NCBI GenBank assembly: GCA_030848705.1
Contig: CM061243.1
Coordinates: 116,708,674 to 116,772,673, forward strand
Length of the DNA stretch: 64,000 bases
Source: Heracleum sosnowskyi
Taxonomy: Eukaryota; Streptophyta; Magnoliopsida; Apiales; Apiaceae
Direction of reading: 5' to 3'
Shown: positions 51,997 through 62,935 of the stretch, piece by piece
Layout of the letters: the number at the start of each line of letters is the position of its first letter
How positions within the stretch are numbered: position 1 is the first letter of the stretch
Notes under the pieces: generated by a model
The model's input: only the letters and a program-made list of their open reading frames with translations
Told to the model about the DNA's origin: nothing
The model's database searches: none
Made by a program: the position numbers and the translations under genes

Positions 51997-53600
51997 TGAT
52001 AAGTGGATTTTTAATCCACTTGGAACGCTTCATATCGGCTTAAATTGATGACTTGAACTCAAGTATGTGGTGTGTTTAATGTGTTTTCATTAAGTTTTGC
52101 AGAACCAAGAGTTGGAGGTTAATTTGATTAAAATTCGGATTTTCCGGGTAGGTTGCGCAGTCTTCACTGTTTTGGCCATATCTGGAGTTCTACAAGTCCG
52201 ATTCTGACGATCTTACAGCTCACGCGAAGAGGACAACATTTTCTATAATTCTAGGCAGAAGGTTCTGCGCGGGCGCCCAGGAATTGTACTGGAATTCTGC
52301 GCGGCCGCTCAGGAAGTCAGAACCGCCAGAAATTGCCAGAATTCGATTTTAATTAGGAAAGTTTCACAAATTCGACTTCTAATCAATATGGTAATTGCTT
52401 GGGGCGGCCAGAAACTTCCAGAATCAGTTGTAAACATGGAATATGCAATTCTTATTGCATTCAAAGACGGAAATTGCCGTAATTCTATTCTAATTCAAAA
52501 ACGGCAATTGCTTGGAAGAGGGACAACTTGGAGCTATAAATACACACCTTGGGGGGACATAATCAACACATCACAATACATCACAATACATCACAATACA
52601 TCACAATACACCAGAGATCAGATTCAATATTGGAGCACAAGATCGAGGAGCCAAGAACGAAGAACGTGACTACGAGGAGATCTAGACATAGTTTTTTCTT
52701 GTATTCTTCAATTTTGGTGTAACTTTTGGATGCTTCCAGATTTGTCTTCTAAACCTTTAACTCTTATTCATATTTACATCATTGATTTCTTGTTTTTCAT
52801 CATGCTTTCATCAAACCCCGTGACGATGAGAAGTTCGATCATGAACTAATCGTTGTCATGGGATCCTAGCGGATTTATCTATGGATTTTAGTAGTTGATT
52901 GTTTTAAAGATTTGTGTGTGATGACTTATTGATATCCTAGTTTGGTTGTGCTTATTCTTCTTGGATGTGTAGCTAACATCTAAGATTGTTTGTTAGTCTC
53001 TATTGAATGCGAAAGTGGATATAGAGGTTTAGAACTTGCCATGCTAGCATAGGTTTATGTATGTTTGTCATGCATGATTCGTAGGTGATTTTAACCATCT
53101 TACCTGCCCTATGTAATCTGAATGGATAACTTGCTCGTTAAACCGTTATGTTTTCAAATCTTATAGACATATAGGGTCTAAGCATAATTGGTGTCTACCC
53201 AACTTCTATCTCTTTTGTGGATGTTTGAGTAGTTTGGTATACGTATACTGAAAGGTAGCGTGTACTGATTTCGTGTTATCCGATTAGTTATCACAACTGT
53301 CACATGCATTGATTAAAGACAAAAGACTCTAGATGAAGTATTTAATGAAGTTAGGATCCCATGTTTTATTCTCATAAGTAATTCAACAGCAATCTTTAGT
53401 TTAATTTAGTCTTGGTAATTTGTTTAGTTAATTTAGATAATCAAAACACAACTTTGATACTTGTCTTAGCATTGAACGATAATCATACATTGTTGCATAA
53501 GTGCATAACTATAATAACCAAAGCAGTCTCTGTGGGAACGAACTCTACTTATTCTTATATTACTTGTGACCGCGTATACTTGCGTGATATTGTGTGAACA
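51997..53600 (+). repeat. 5' LTR of Gypsy E
   Basis: 1604 bp. The first bases form a perfect hairpin: AAGTGGATT (52001-52009), TTT, AATCCACTT (52013-52021). TATA box CTATAAATA at 52534-52542. Four 10-bp units TCACAATACA (52571-52610) lie just downstream, in the transcribed part. Confidence 0.95.
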
Positions 53601-53606
53601 AGTTTT

Positions 53607-53624
53607 TGGCGCCGCTGCCGGGGA
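53607..53624 (+). other. Primer-binding site of Gypsy E
   Basis: TGGCGCCGCTGCCGGGGA, 6 bases after the LTR, the form usual in Athila elements (tRNA-Asp is the primer normally cited for it). Confidence 0.85.
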
Positions 53625-53746
53625 CTCGGTGTTATTTATATAGTTTATGTGCTTGTCATCAGTGGTCGTTAAAGTTCACTGACTCGGATTATTCTTTCAT
53701 CAATTTTACTTTGTTTGGTGTGTTTCAGTTTCTTTAGTAAGCGTGT

Positions 53747-56482
53747 ATGCGAACACGTTCTCAATCTCGGAAGGAAGAACTTGAATTGAATCTAGATATG
53801 GGTGAACCAGTAGCAGAAACGAAGGCTTTGAAGGATTATTCTCTGCCAAAGATCAATGACATTCAATCCAGCATTGTCAGGCCGGCTATTGCAGCTAATA
53901 CTTTTGAAATCAAGCCTGGCACGATTCAGATGGTGCAGAATTCAGTTCAGTTTGGGGGTGCTCCAACGGAAGATCCTAATATGCATATTAGGGATTTCAT
54001 CGAGATCTGTGACACCTTCAAATTCAACGGAGTGTCTGAAGATGCTGTGAAGTTAAGACTTTTCCCGTTTTCTTCGAGGGATAAGGCTAAGGGCTGGTTG
54101 CATTCTCTACCAGCAGGTTCTATTACTACATGGGAGGATCTTGCTCAGAAGTTTCTCACTAAATTCTTCCCCATGGCTAAAACTGCTGCGATCAGGAATG
54201 CTCTTACTCAGTTTTCTCAGCATTCTGGAGAAACTTTATGTGAAGCTTGGGAGCGTTACAAGGAGATGCTTAGGAAGTGTCCTCATCATGGAATGCCTGA
54301 TTGGATGGTGATAAATTGTTTCTATAATGGGCTAGGAGGTCAATCACGACCAATGCTTGATGCAGCATCAGGTGGAGCTCTGTGGGCTAAAAGCTATGAG
54401 GAGGCCTATGAACTCATTGAGATGATGGCTGCTAATGAGTACCAGAACCCAACCCAGAGGTTATCACAAGGCAAAGTAGCAGGAGTTCTTGAAGTTGATG
54501 CAGCTACAGCTATAGCAGCCCAGTTGAAGGCTTTGACAATGAAGGTGGATTCTTTGACGAATTATGGAGTTCAGCAGGTGGCTAGTGTTTGTGAGCTTTG
54601 TGCGGGCGCACATGAGACGAATAATTGTGCCATATCTAGTGAGTCGGCGCAGTTTGTGAGCAACTTTCAGAGACCATCACAGCCAGTTCCAGCCACCTAT
54701 CATCCCAATAGCCGGAATCATCCTAATTTCAGCTGGAGCGACAATCAACAATCTCAGCAGCCTTATCAGCCATTCCAAGGTCAGCAATTTGGAGCAAAGC
54801 CTTACAATCCTCAGAATTTTCAGCAGCAGCAAGGGCAGAATTTTCAGCCACAGTATGCTCCTAGGCAACAATTTCAGCCACCAGGATTTTCGCAACAACC
54901 TCATGCTAGTGCGGGGCAGTCTTCGAATGAAAAATCTGAATTGGATGAGTTGAGAATGATAGTTAAAAGTCAGGCGGCATCGCTCAAGACTTTGGAGAAT
55001 CAGATGGGGCAGTTGGCAAGTGCCTTACTCAGTAGAGCTCAGGGAACTCTTCCTAGCGATACGGAGCCTAATCCAGGAAAGACAGTTGTCCAAGAACATG
55101 TGAAAGCAGTTACCTTGAGATCAGGAAAGGTCACGGGCAATCAAAAATCAGCAGTTGAAGAAGAGGAAGAAATTCAGCAGCATCAGGTGGAACCTTCTAA
55201 GGAAAAGCCAATTTTTGATTTGGCAGCTAAGCAGTTGGACGGTGAGGCTGAAAAGAGCAAAAATTCTGCTGACAAGTCTACTTCGGAGCAGACTATTTAC
55301 CCACCTCCTCCATACCCAAAGAGGCTCCAGAAGAAGACTACAGAGAGTAACCAGATCTATCCTCCTCCTCCATATCCAAAGAGGCTACAGAAGCAGAATC
55401 TTGACACAAAATTCGCCAAATTTCTCGAGGTTTTCAAGAAGTTACACATCAACATACCTTTTGCAGAAGCTCTTGAACAGATGCCGAGCTATGCTAAGTT
55501 CATGAAGGGTATTCTATCTCGGAAGTTGAAACTCGAGGATTTGGACACCGTTGCTTTGACAGAGGAGTGTAGTGCAGTTCTACAGCAGAAATTGCCACCG
55601 AAGCTTAAAGATCCGGGAAGTTTTACCATACCTTGCACTATTGGCAATCAACTTTTCAGCAAATGCTTATGTGATTTGGGAGCTAGTATTAATCTAATGC
55701 CAATGTCTGTTTTTAAGCAACTTGGGTTGCCTGAGCCGAAACCAGTTAATATGACCTTACAGTTGGCTGATCGGTCGATCACATATCCGAGGGGTATAGT
55801 GGAAGATGTCTTGGTAAAGGTGGATAAGCTGATTTTTCCTGCTGATTTTGTTATTCTTGACTTTGAGGAGGATAAGAAGATTCCTATCATCTTGGGAAGA
55901 CCTTTTCTGGCTACTGGCCGAGCGTTGATCGATGTGCAGAAAGGAGAGCTTACAATGAGGGTGAATAATCAAAAGGTCATCTTTAATGTGTTCAAGGCTA
56001 TGAAATTTCCGACAGAGGAGGAAGAGTGTTTTAGCTTGAAGATGGTTGATACGGGTCAGAGAAAGGAGTTCGATCAGTTGTTGAGCAAAAATTCGGACAT
56101 GCACAAGTTCGAGCATCACATCAGTGATTCCATTGACAATTCTTCCATTCGAGATCTTTCGAATGTCAAGCTTGGAAAACTTCCACCACATTTGAAGTAT
56201 GTCCTTCTGAATGATGAGTTGGTGATTTTTAAAGAGTGTGAAGATAATGTGTTGAGAAGGTGGAACAAGGATGATGAGGTAAAAGAGTGTTCTTATCAAT
56301 CGACGGAGAAGCATAAACACCTTAGAGGTGTAAAGAAGAAAAAGAAAAAATCGATTGATGGAAAAGTCAAGGTGAAGTTTGATTTGGAAAAGATGTGGGA
56401 AGAAAGCAAGAAGGTTATCAAACAATGGGTGAATGGTCCTTCTACTAAGGACAAGTCAAATGCGATCTTCGAGCCACCATGA
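53747..56482 (+). CDS. gag: Gag-protease of Gypsy E
   Basis: 911 codons, fully open, starting MRTRSQSRKEELEL. Gag capsid domain at about 70-230 (DKAKGWLHSLPAGSITTWED, FYNGLGGQSRPMLDAA). Zinc knuckle CELCAGAHETNNC at 282-294 (CX2CX3HX4C). A Gln/Pro/Phe-rich disordered stretch lies at about 310-400. A directly repeated YPPPPYPKRLQK lies at about 518-550. A pepsin-like retroviral protease lies at about 615-760 with the active-site triad in CLCDLGASINLM (D near 642) and the flap/ILGRPFLATGRA region. The C-terminal 130 residues are charged. Everything needed for particle formation and Gag maturation appears intact while all copying enzymes are missing. Length exceeds an ordinary gag because protease is fused in frame. 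Confidence 0.93.
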   Translation: MRTRSQSRKEELELNLDMGEPVAETKALKDYSLPKINDIQSSIVRPAIAANTFEIKPGTIQMVQNSVQFGGAPTEDPNMHIRDFIEICDTFKFNGVSEDAVKLRLFPFSSRDKAKGWLHSLPAGSITTWEDLAQKFLTKFFPMAKTAAIRNALTQFSQHSGETLCEAWERYKEMLRKCPHHGMPDWMVINCFYNGLGGQSRPMLDAASGGALWAKSYEEAYELIEMMAANEYQNPTQRLSQGKVAGVLEVDAATAIAAQLKALTMKVDSLTNYGVQQVASVCELCAGAHETNNCAISSESAQFVSNFQRPSQPVPATYHPNSRNHPNFSWSDNQQSQQPYQPFQGQQFGAKPYNPQNFQQQQGQNFQPQYAPRQQFQPPGFSQQPHASAGQSSNEKSELDELRMIVKSQAASLKTLENQMGQLASALLSRAQGTLPSDTEPNPGKTVVQEHVKAVTLRSGKVTGNQKSAVEEEEEIQQHQVEPSKEKPIFDLAAKQLDGEAEKSKNSADKSTSEQTIYPPPPYPKRLQKKTTESNQIYPPPPYPKRLQKQNLDTKFAKFLEVFKKLHINIPFAEALEQMPSYAKFMKGILSRKLKLEDLDTVALTEECSAVLQQKLPPKLKDPGSFTIPCTIGNQLFSKCLCDLGASINLMPMSVFKQLGLPEPKPVNMTLQLADRSITYPRGIVEDVLVKVDKLIFPADFVILDFEEDKKIPIILGRPFLATGRALIDVQKGELTMRVNNQKVIFNVFKAMKFPTEEEECFSLKMVDTGQRKEFDQLLSKNSDMHKFEHHISDSIDNSSIRDLSNVKLGKLPPHLKYVLLNDELVIFKECEDNVLRRWNKDDEVKECSYQSTEKHKHLRGVKKKKKKSIDGKVKVKFDLEKMWEESKKVIKQWVNGPSTKDKSNAIFEPP

Positions 56483-57925
56483 TTTGATTCACATTTGTCC
56501 GGCTAAATGACATTAACGACAGCGCTTCGTGGGAGGCAACCCATGTGTTAGGTATGTTTCTACTTTTTTTTTATTACCTTCAATGAGGACATTGAATATG
56601 TTAAGTTTGGGGGTGGTAATTAGTTAGTGTGTGTCTCATGTAGGATTCATATTGCATGTGTAGTTGTAGTTTATTTGTAGTTTGCATGTTCATGTCGTAG
56701 GATTCTGTTTGCATAGTTTTTATTTATTATGTGAGTCCATTTTAGTTGCATGCATATTTCATGATCCCGTAGGATTTGACTATTTCCGTTGATGAGTCGA
56801 TGTTGATTGGAGTGTGGTTGTGATGAATAGAGGGTTGATTAAATTTTTAAGTATTGACTTGCATGCCAGAAACAAATCTATTTCATAAGTCTCATTGGTT
56901 GCTTTTGAATTTGATCAGACCATGCTTGTTTGGTGTTAGAATTTAACCACTTGTTTACATTTAGAATGTTGGCTAGATTCTTGAAAATGAAGGAGCACTT
57001 ATGTATAAGTTTGGGGGAAACCAGGGATTTCATGCTAGTTGTAATAAAGGCTAGGCGTCAAATGGCTAGTAGCCGCTCATTGGTAAAAAATGAGTAGTCT
57101 AGGGTGGATGAGAAAAAAGGCAAAGAGCACTCATTCCGAAATTGTTGAAAAAAAAAAAAAGTTGAAGAAAAGAAAAAAAAAAAAAAAAGAGTTGTGTTTG
57201 TTTTGTGTTTATGCAGAATTGATCAGGGTGAGCTCTTTAGTACTCGAGCAAGTAAGTTCTTTGGGGACTTTGTGCCTAGTGACCTAAGACTTTTCCGGTC
57301 TGGGATCCGCTGACCTAAAGCTCGTTAAATGGGTATTATTGTATAAGCCTTTCAGGGTCTCAACCATTGCACGGTCAAATAAGCATGTGTGTTGTGTGTA
57401 GTTGTTTTTGTGCAATAAAGCATGAATTCTTGTCTAACTCAGATGGACTGCGAAGGTGTCTCTTAAAAGTTCTTGTGTCTAGCGTTCATTTTGTTTGTAA
57501 GCTTGTGGTTGTTTTGGCTAAGAGTAGGTATGGTCTTGATTTAGTTTGGGAGTATATTGGTGAGCATCGCACACACGCACGTTTCTGTGTTTGTCTCGTT
57601 GGTCGATGGGAATTTGGTCAAACTCTGTTTGGAAGACTGTGTTCTTTGAGATGTTGGCTTGTTGATTGGTTTTGGTTGGTTTGAAGGGATCGTTGCATTT
57701 TCATATTAGTTGCATACATGCATTGCATTGTTAGTTGCATGAGTAGATGGATTTTGTGGGTACATTCGCTATAGGCCCTCACGAGGCGTTACTCGTCCAC
57801 TAGGGCTGCCTAGGGGTTTAAAGGGCTTGTTGCATATGCCAAATGCAACCGTGATCACCTACGGAAGTGGTACTAGTTAGTTGTATATAGTTATATTATT
57901 TATGCTTGAGGACAAGCATCGGTTT
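56483..57925. other. 3' noncoding region of Gypsy E
   Basis: Begins with a short conserved stretch (GCGCTTCGTGGGAGGCAACC, near 56522) that I associate with the tail of Athila-type coding regions. Two internal polypurine-like motifs, GTTAAGTTTGGGGGTGG (near 56600) and ATAAGTTTGGGGGAAACC (near 57005), resemble the true tract. A-rich runs lie at 57147-57190. No coding domain is seen; a 105-codon frame at 57367-57684 has no family features. Confidence 0.75.
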
Positions 57926-57938
57926 AAGTTTGGGGGTG
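57926..57938 (+). other. Polypurine tract of Gypsy E
   Basis: AAGTTTGGGGGTG immediately before the 3' LTR. Confidence 0.9.
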
Positions 57939-59542
57939 TGATAAGTGGATTTTTAATCCACTTGGAACACGTCATATCGGCTTAAATTGATGACTTGAAC
58001 TCAAGTATGTGGTGTGTTTAATGTGTTTTCATTAAGTTTTGCAGAACCAAGAGTTGGAGGTTAATTTGATTAAAATTCGGATTTTCCGGGTAGGTTGCGC
58101 AGTCTTCACTGTTTTGGCCATATCTGGAGTTCTACAAGTCCGATTCTGACGATCTTACAGCTCACGCGAAGAGGACAACATTTTCTATAATTCTAGGCAG
58201 AAGGTTCTGCGCGGGCGCCCAGGAATTGTACTGGAATTCTGCGCGGCCGCCCAGGAAGTCAGAACCGCCAGAAATTGCCAGAATTCGATTTTAATTAGGA
58301 AAGTTTCACAAATTCGACTTCTAATCAATATGGTAATTGCTTGGGGCGGCCAGAAACTTCCAGAATCAGTTGTAAACATGGAATATGCAATTCTTATTGC
58401 ATTCAAAGACGGAAATTGCCGTAATTCTATTCTAATTCAAAAACGGCAATTGCTTGGAAGAGGGACAACTTGGAGCTATAAATACACACCTTGAGGGGAC
58501 ATAATCAACACATCACAATACATCACAATACATCACAATACATCACAATACACCAGAGATCAGATTCAATATTGGAGCACAAGATCGAGGAGCCAAGAAC
58601 GAAGAACGTGACTACGAGGAGATCTAGACATAGTTTTTTCTTGTATTCTTCAATTTTGGTGTAACTTTTGGATGCTTCCAGATTTGTCTTCTAAACCTTT
58701 AACTCTTATTCATATTTACATCATTGATTTCTTGTTTTTCATCATGCTTTCATCAAACCCCGTGACGATGAGAAGTTCGATCATGAACTAATCGTTGTCA
58801 TGGGATCCTAGCGGATTTATCTATGGATTTTAGTAGTTGATTGTTTTAAAGATTTGTGTGTGATGACTTATTGATATCCTAGTTTGGTTGTGCTTATTCT
58901 TCTTGGATGCGTAGCTAACATCTAAGATTGTTTGTTAATCTCTATTGAATGCGAAAGTGGATATAGAGGTTTAGAACTTGCCATGCTAGCATAGGTTTAT
59001 GTATGTTTGTCATGCATGATTCGTAGGTGATTTTAACCATCTTACCTGCCCTATGTAATCTGAATGGATAACTTGCTCGTTAAACCGTTATGTTTTCAAA
59101 TCTTATAGACATATAGGGTCTAAGCATAATTGGTGTCTACCCAACTTCTATCTCTTTTGTGGATGTTTGAGTAGTTTGGTATACGTATACTGAAAGGTAG
59201 CGTGTACTGATTTCGTGTTATCCGATTAGTTATCACAACTGTCACATGCATTGATTAAAGACAAAAGACTCTAGATGAAGTATTTAATGAAGTTAGGATC
59301 CCATGTTTTATTCTCATAAGTAATTCAACAACAATCTTTAGTTTAATTTAGTCTTGGTAATTTGTTTAGTTAATTTAGATAATCAAAACACAACTTTGAT
59401 ACTTGTCTTAGCATTGAACGATAATCATACATTGTTGCATAAGTGCATAACTATAATAACCAAAGCAGTCTCTGTGGGAACGAACTCTACTTATTCTTAT
59501 ATTACTTGTGACCGCGTATACTTGCGTGATATTGTGTGAACA
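57939..59542 (+). repeat. 3' LTR of Gypsy E
   Basis: 1604 bp, same length as the 5' LTR with about seven substitutions. TATA box at 58476-58484, terminal hairpin at 57943-57963. Confidence 0.95.
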
Positions 59543-59547
59543 TTTCT

Positions 59548-59590
59548 GATCGAAGATGAGTGCCATTTTGGGCCTTGGTCGAACACATTC
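59548..59590 (-). mobile_element. Remnant of Gypsy F after the E insertion
   Basis: Continues the TGGTCGAA/TTCGACCAGG array seen before 51996, then stops abruptly. Everything upstream of this point in F is lost. Confidence 0.7.
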
Positions 59591-60031
59591 GACCAGGCTA
59601 CTTCAAGTTGTACCTCTTGTGCTCTTTAAGGCCCACCTATGTTGGGCTCAATTTGGGCCTAAGGCCTTTAACTGTTTCAATTTATTAATTGGGCCTGTAG
59701 TCTTTTATGGGCTATACCGGCTGATGCCGGTTGCCCTTCCTTCAACCGGCCCATTGACCGGCTATTATCCCTATAAAAGGGTGAAATCTCACTTGTTTCT
59801 ATTCACTTCTCACTTTCCAATTTCTCAAAGATATTCTGCTAGATTTTCTCCAAAATTCTCTCTGCAAAGCTCTGCTAGGGTTCTGTCGTAAGGCGATTCC
59901 CGGAAAGATTTTTCAATCATTCTCACCGGTTTCTGGGCTCTTCTGTTTGAAGATTTGAAGATTTCTTGGAGTTTTCTGGGGTTTGCTTTGAAGATTTGAA
60001 GATTTCTTTGAAGATTTCTGGGTTTTGCTTT
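59591..60031 (+). promoter_or_regulatory. Promoter-like region with TATA box and leader, cut by Copia D
   Basis: Six TGGGC/GCCCA motifs lie between 59628 and 59755 (GGCCCACC, TTGGGCTC, TTTGGGCCTA, TTGGGCCTG, ATGGGCTA, CGGCCCATT). They resemble the site II motifs of plant housekeeping promoters. A TATA box CTATAAAAGG lies at 59771-59780. About 100 bp downstream is TAGGGTT (59876-59882), a telo-box-like motif. The next 150 bp are pyrimidine-rich, then full of TTGAAGATTT repeats, and contain no ATG. Copia D starts at 60032. This may be the promoter and leader of a host gene, or regulatory DNA of an unrecognised element. Confidence 0.45.
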
Positions 60032-60511
60032 TGTTGGAAAATGATGATTTAATGAATGTATCAGAGTCGAGTGGCATCAGTACCTACATCATCAGTATCT
60101 GACGACTGATGACGTCATCATCAGTAGTGGATCAAATCAGAAGGTATGATGATTGATACTGTTCCATGATTTCAGGAGAAGATTGATTTGCCAGGATATG
60201 TATCACCGAAGCTGTTACAGAAGATAAGCGACAAGAAGATCAATCTAATTAAATGAAGATTATCCTATGTAACAGAATGTGTAGCTGTGTGTGTATATAA
60301 ACACATGATAGGTTTTACGAGAGTAATAACTTTTCACGAGTATTTTGAAAGTCTAGCAGCTCTTAAGAACTCATAGTTTCTTGAGAGAGTTTGTATCAGT
60401 TTTTACAAAGATTAATAAAAATTGGTATTGATTGTTTTATATCTATTTATTCGATTATTTCATACGATTATATTCAACCCCCCTTCTATAATCGATATCT
60501 ACTGTGTAACA
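60032..60511 (+). repeat. 5' LTR of Copia D
   Basis: 480 bp from TGTTGGAAAATG to GTGTAACA. TATA box TATATAA at 60294-60300. A cluster of ATCAGTA/TGATGACGTCATCA-type sequence lies at 60085-60130, including the palindrome TGATGACGTCATCA, which contains a TGACGTCA (CRE/bZIP-type) site. Confidence 0.85.
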
Positions 60512-60513
60512 AT

Positions 60514-60525
60514 TGGTATCAGAGC
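60514..60525 (+). other. Primer-binding site of Copia D
   Basis: TGGTATCAGAGC, 2 bases after the LTR; initiator tRNA-Met type. Confidence 0.95.
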
Positions 60526-60560
60526 AGACTGATAATATTTACAAATCAGAAACGATCAAG

Positions 60561-61682
60561 ATGTCAGGAAACAGATATGAAACAATGAAGATCCCAATGT
60601 TGAAGAAATCTGAATTTTCAACATGGAAGGTTAAAATGACAATGTATTTGGAAGCCTCAGATCCCGACTACATTGACAGGATAAATGATGGAGCATTTGT
60701 TCCAACCAAACCAGTTGCTGCAACTGAGACCACTCCTACAAGTGTGGTTTTGAAAGAAAAGAAAGAGTGGACGCCTGAAGACAAGGCAACGATGCTGAAA
60801 GATGCAAAGGTTAGAAATATTTTGCATAATAGTTTAGATACTGTTTTATCTAACAGAGTTATTGCCTGTAAGACTGCAAAGGAAATATGGGATGCCTTGG
60901 AAGTTCAATGTCAAGGAACTGAAGAAATTAAAAAGAATAGAAGAGGTATTCTTATTCAAGAATATGAACAGTTTGAAGCAAGGAATAATGAAGACATAAC
61001 AGAAATCTATGACAGATTCCTCATTCTACTGAACGAACTCTCGCTTGTGGGAAAAGTGTATGACGTTGAAGATTCAAACGTCAAATTTCTAAGATCTCTA
61101 CCTATGGAATGGATAAATCAAAAAAATCTTATAAGACACACTTATAGGATGAATTTGATGACACTTGATGAGATCTATGGCATGCTGAAAACATATGAAC
61201 TGGAGATCAAGCAGAAGGAATGTGTCAAGTCAAAATCAAAATCTGTTGCTTTAAAGACTGAGTTAAAGGAAAAACACATGAATCAAAACAAAATGAAAGA
61301 CAAGGCACGAGTAGCTGTGGAATCAGATACTGATACTGATGAAGATGAGAGTACTGATGAAGAGTCGGAAGAAGATTTTAACAAAGAACTAGTGCAAATG
61401 GTGGCCATGATGGTGAAAGGCTTCAGTAATATGAAGTATGGTAAATTCAGAAAAGATGGAAGAACTTCAAAAGGAAATCAGTACTCTGACAAAAAGAGCA
61501 AGTTCAAGAAGAATGATCTTTCCAAAGTCAAGTGTTTCAACTGGACAAAATGGGACATTATGCTACTGACTGCAAAAAGCCTAAAACTGGAAAGGCTTCT
61601 GGGAAGGCTCTTGTCACTTCAAGCAAAGGATGGATGGATTCCTCTGATTCTGAAGAAGAGGAAAAAGTCAACTATGCATTGA
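60561..61682 (+). pseudogene. Copia D gag, capsid part
   Basis: Starts at the ATG at 60561 (MSGNRYETMKIPML); an upstream in-frame ATG lies inside the primer-binding site and is unlikely. A UBN2-type capsid domain runs over about 10-230 (STWKVKMTMYLEASDPDYID, EIWDALEVQCQGTEEIKKN, ITEIYDRFLILLNELSLVG). An acidic stretch follows (DTDTDEDESTDEESEED). A single-base frameshift at about 61540 destroys the zinc knuckle: the frame reads CFNWTKWDIM, while the other frame reads KMGHYATDCKK. Gag is therefore broken here. Confidence 0.85.
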
Positions 61683-61933
61683 TGGCTGAAATTGAGGAAA
61701 TTTCTGATAAGGTACCTGAAACTACTTATGCTTTTGATACTGATAATATGCGTGAACTAAGGTCTTTTCTGAAAACCATGCATATTAGCTACAATAATCA
61801 GTCTAAAGAAAATATCAGAATCTTAAATGAAGTAGCTGATGTTAAAAAGAGGAATGACTATTTAGAGACTGAATTGGTAGTTTTGACAGATACTAAGAAC
61901 CTGTGTAATAAACTCAAAAGGATAGAGATATAA
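61532..61933 (+). pseudogene. Copia D gag, middle part after frameshift
   Basis: Continues the gag from the second half of the zinc knuckle (HYATDCKK), then an acidic stretch and a coiled-coil-like part (NEVADVKKRNDYLETELV). Ends in a TAA at 61931-61933. Confidence 0.75.
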
Positions 61934-61993
61934 CAGATGCTAAGAATAGAGTCTTTAGAAAAGGAGTTAAAGAAATAAAGAGAACAAATTAGA

Positions 61994-62923
61994 GTGTGGA
62001 CTCATTCTGGTAAACAAACCCATCTTCCTATGAATGATAAAAATTGGAAGAAATGCTTAGGATACAAAGAGAACAAGGAGAAAGAAAAAGAAAAAGTCAC
62101 TTTATCCACACACATAAAATTTGTTCCAGAAAGTGAAATAAAGAAAAACTCTTCCTTTGAAGAAGGATCAAGTTCTAGTACTAAGGTAGTTTTTGAGGAA
62201 GAAATGACAAAAGAATTAGTTTCTGATATAGAGATTGAATCAATCTCTAGTGAAGAAAATAAATCATATGTCTCTAGAACTAGCAGTGATATTCCTATGT
62301 ATACTCATGCTAAAATTAATACTGAATCTGTAAAGAAAAGTGTCAAGAAAGAAAAGAACATAGGTCATCTCTCCTCTGGAAAGTTAAAGAAAAAAATTAG
62401 TGCAGCTACTGGTGTTAAAAATGAGAAAATTCCTAAAAGACACAGAAACGGGAAACAGGGAATTGACAAGTCTAATGGTTATAAGTATATTCCTAATGCT
62501 CCAAGAAAGACATGTCATAATTGTGGCAACACTAATCATCGTGCCATTGATTGCAGGAAGAATAAAAAGAAGAGAGTTGATATTCCTATATCCGATGTTA
62601 GGAGTAGAAAAGTTGGTTATAAACCACATAATCCATGTTCTCACTGTGGTAGTAGTTGGCATTCAGTTTACACATGTAGCAGTTATCATAACTTGTATCA
62701 TGACAATTATGTGCCTTTGCCCAAATTCAATAAAAGTGCAAGTTTTGATAATAAAGTGATTATGTCATTTATGCATGTGTATGTTAAGAAAAACTCTGTT
62801 AAATCAAGTTCAACTGAATCAAAGTCAATTGAAAATGTTTTAAGAAAAAAATCCGCTGCAATTCTTAACAAGAAATTGAAAAATAGAACCCAACAAGTGT
62901 GGGTTCTTAAAAATTCTAACTGA
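61994..62923 (+). pseudogene. Copia D gag, C-terminal part with two further Cys/His motifs
   Basis: Charged helical sequence followed by CHNCGNTNHRAIDC (CX2CX4HX4C) and CSHCGSSWHSVYTC. These parallel the second and third Cys clusters of Copia C gag. Ends NRTQQVWVLKNSN and TGA (62921-62923). The pol frame is the same frame beyond two TGA codons, unlike Copia C where it is shifted. Confidence 0.8.
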
Positions 62924-62935
62924 TTGAGATACTGA

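Larger units (their letters stand above)
51997..59542 (+). mobile_element. Gypsy E, Athila-like, gag-protease only
   Basis: 7546 bp with 1604-bp LTRs differing at about seven positions and the TSD TTTCT (51992-51996, 59543-59547). Contains a primer-binding site, one 911-codon gag-protease ORF, a 1.45-kb noncoding tail and a polypurine tract. Reverse transcriptase, RNase H and integrase are absent with no remnant, so it is a non-autonomous element carrying its own gag, of the kind described as TR-GAG. It must use enzymes of an autonomous Athila relative. Confidence 0.93.

Noticed and set aside
52388..52669. A 93-codon frame with repeated ITIHHNTSQY
   Set aside because: It is the translation of the 10-bp tandem repeat in the E LTR.
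57367..57684. A Cys/Leu-rich 105-codon frame in the tail of E, as a possible env-like gene
   Set aside because: No signal peptide, no continuation and no similarity to known env-like Athila proteins that I can see; probably chance.
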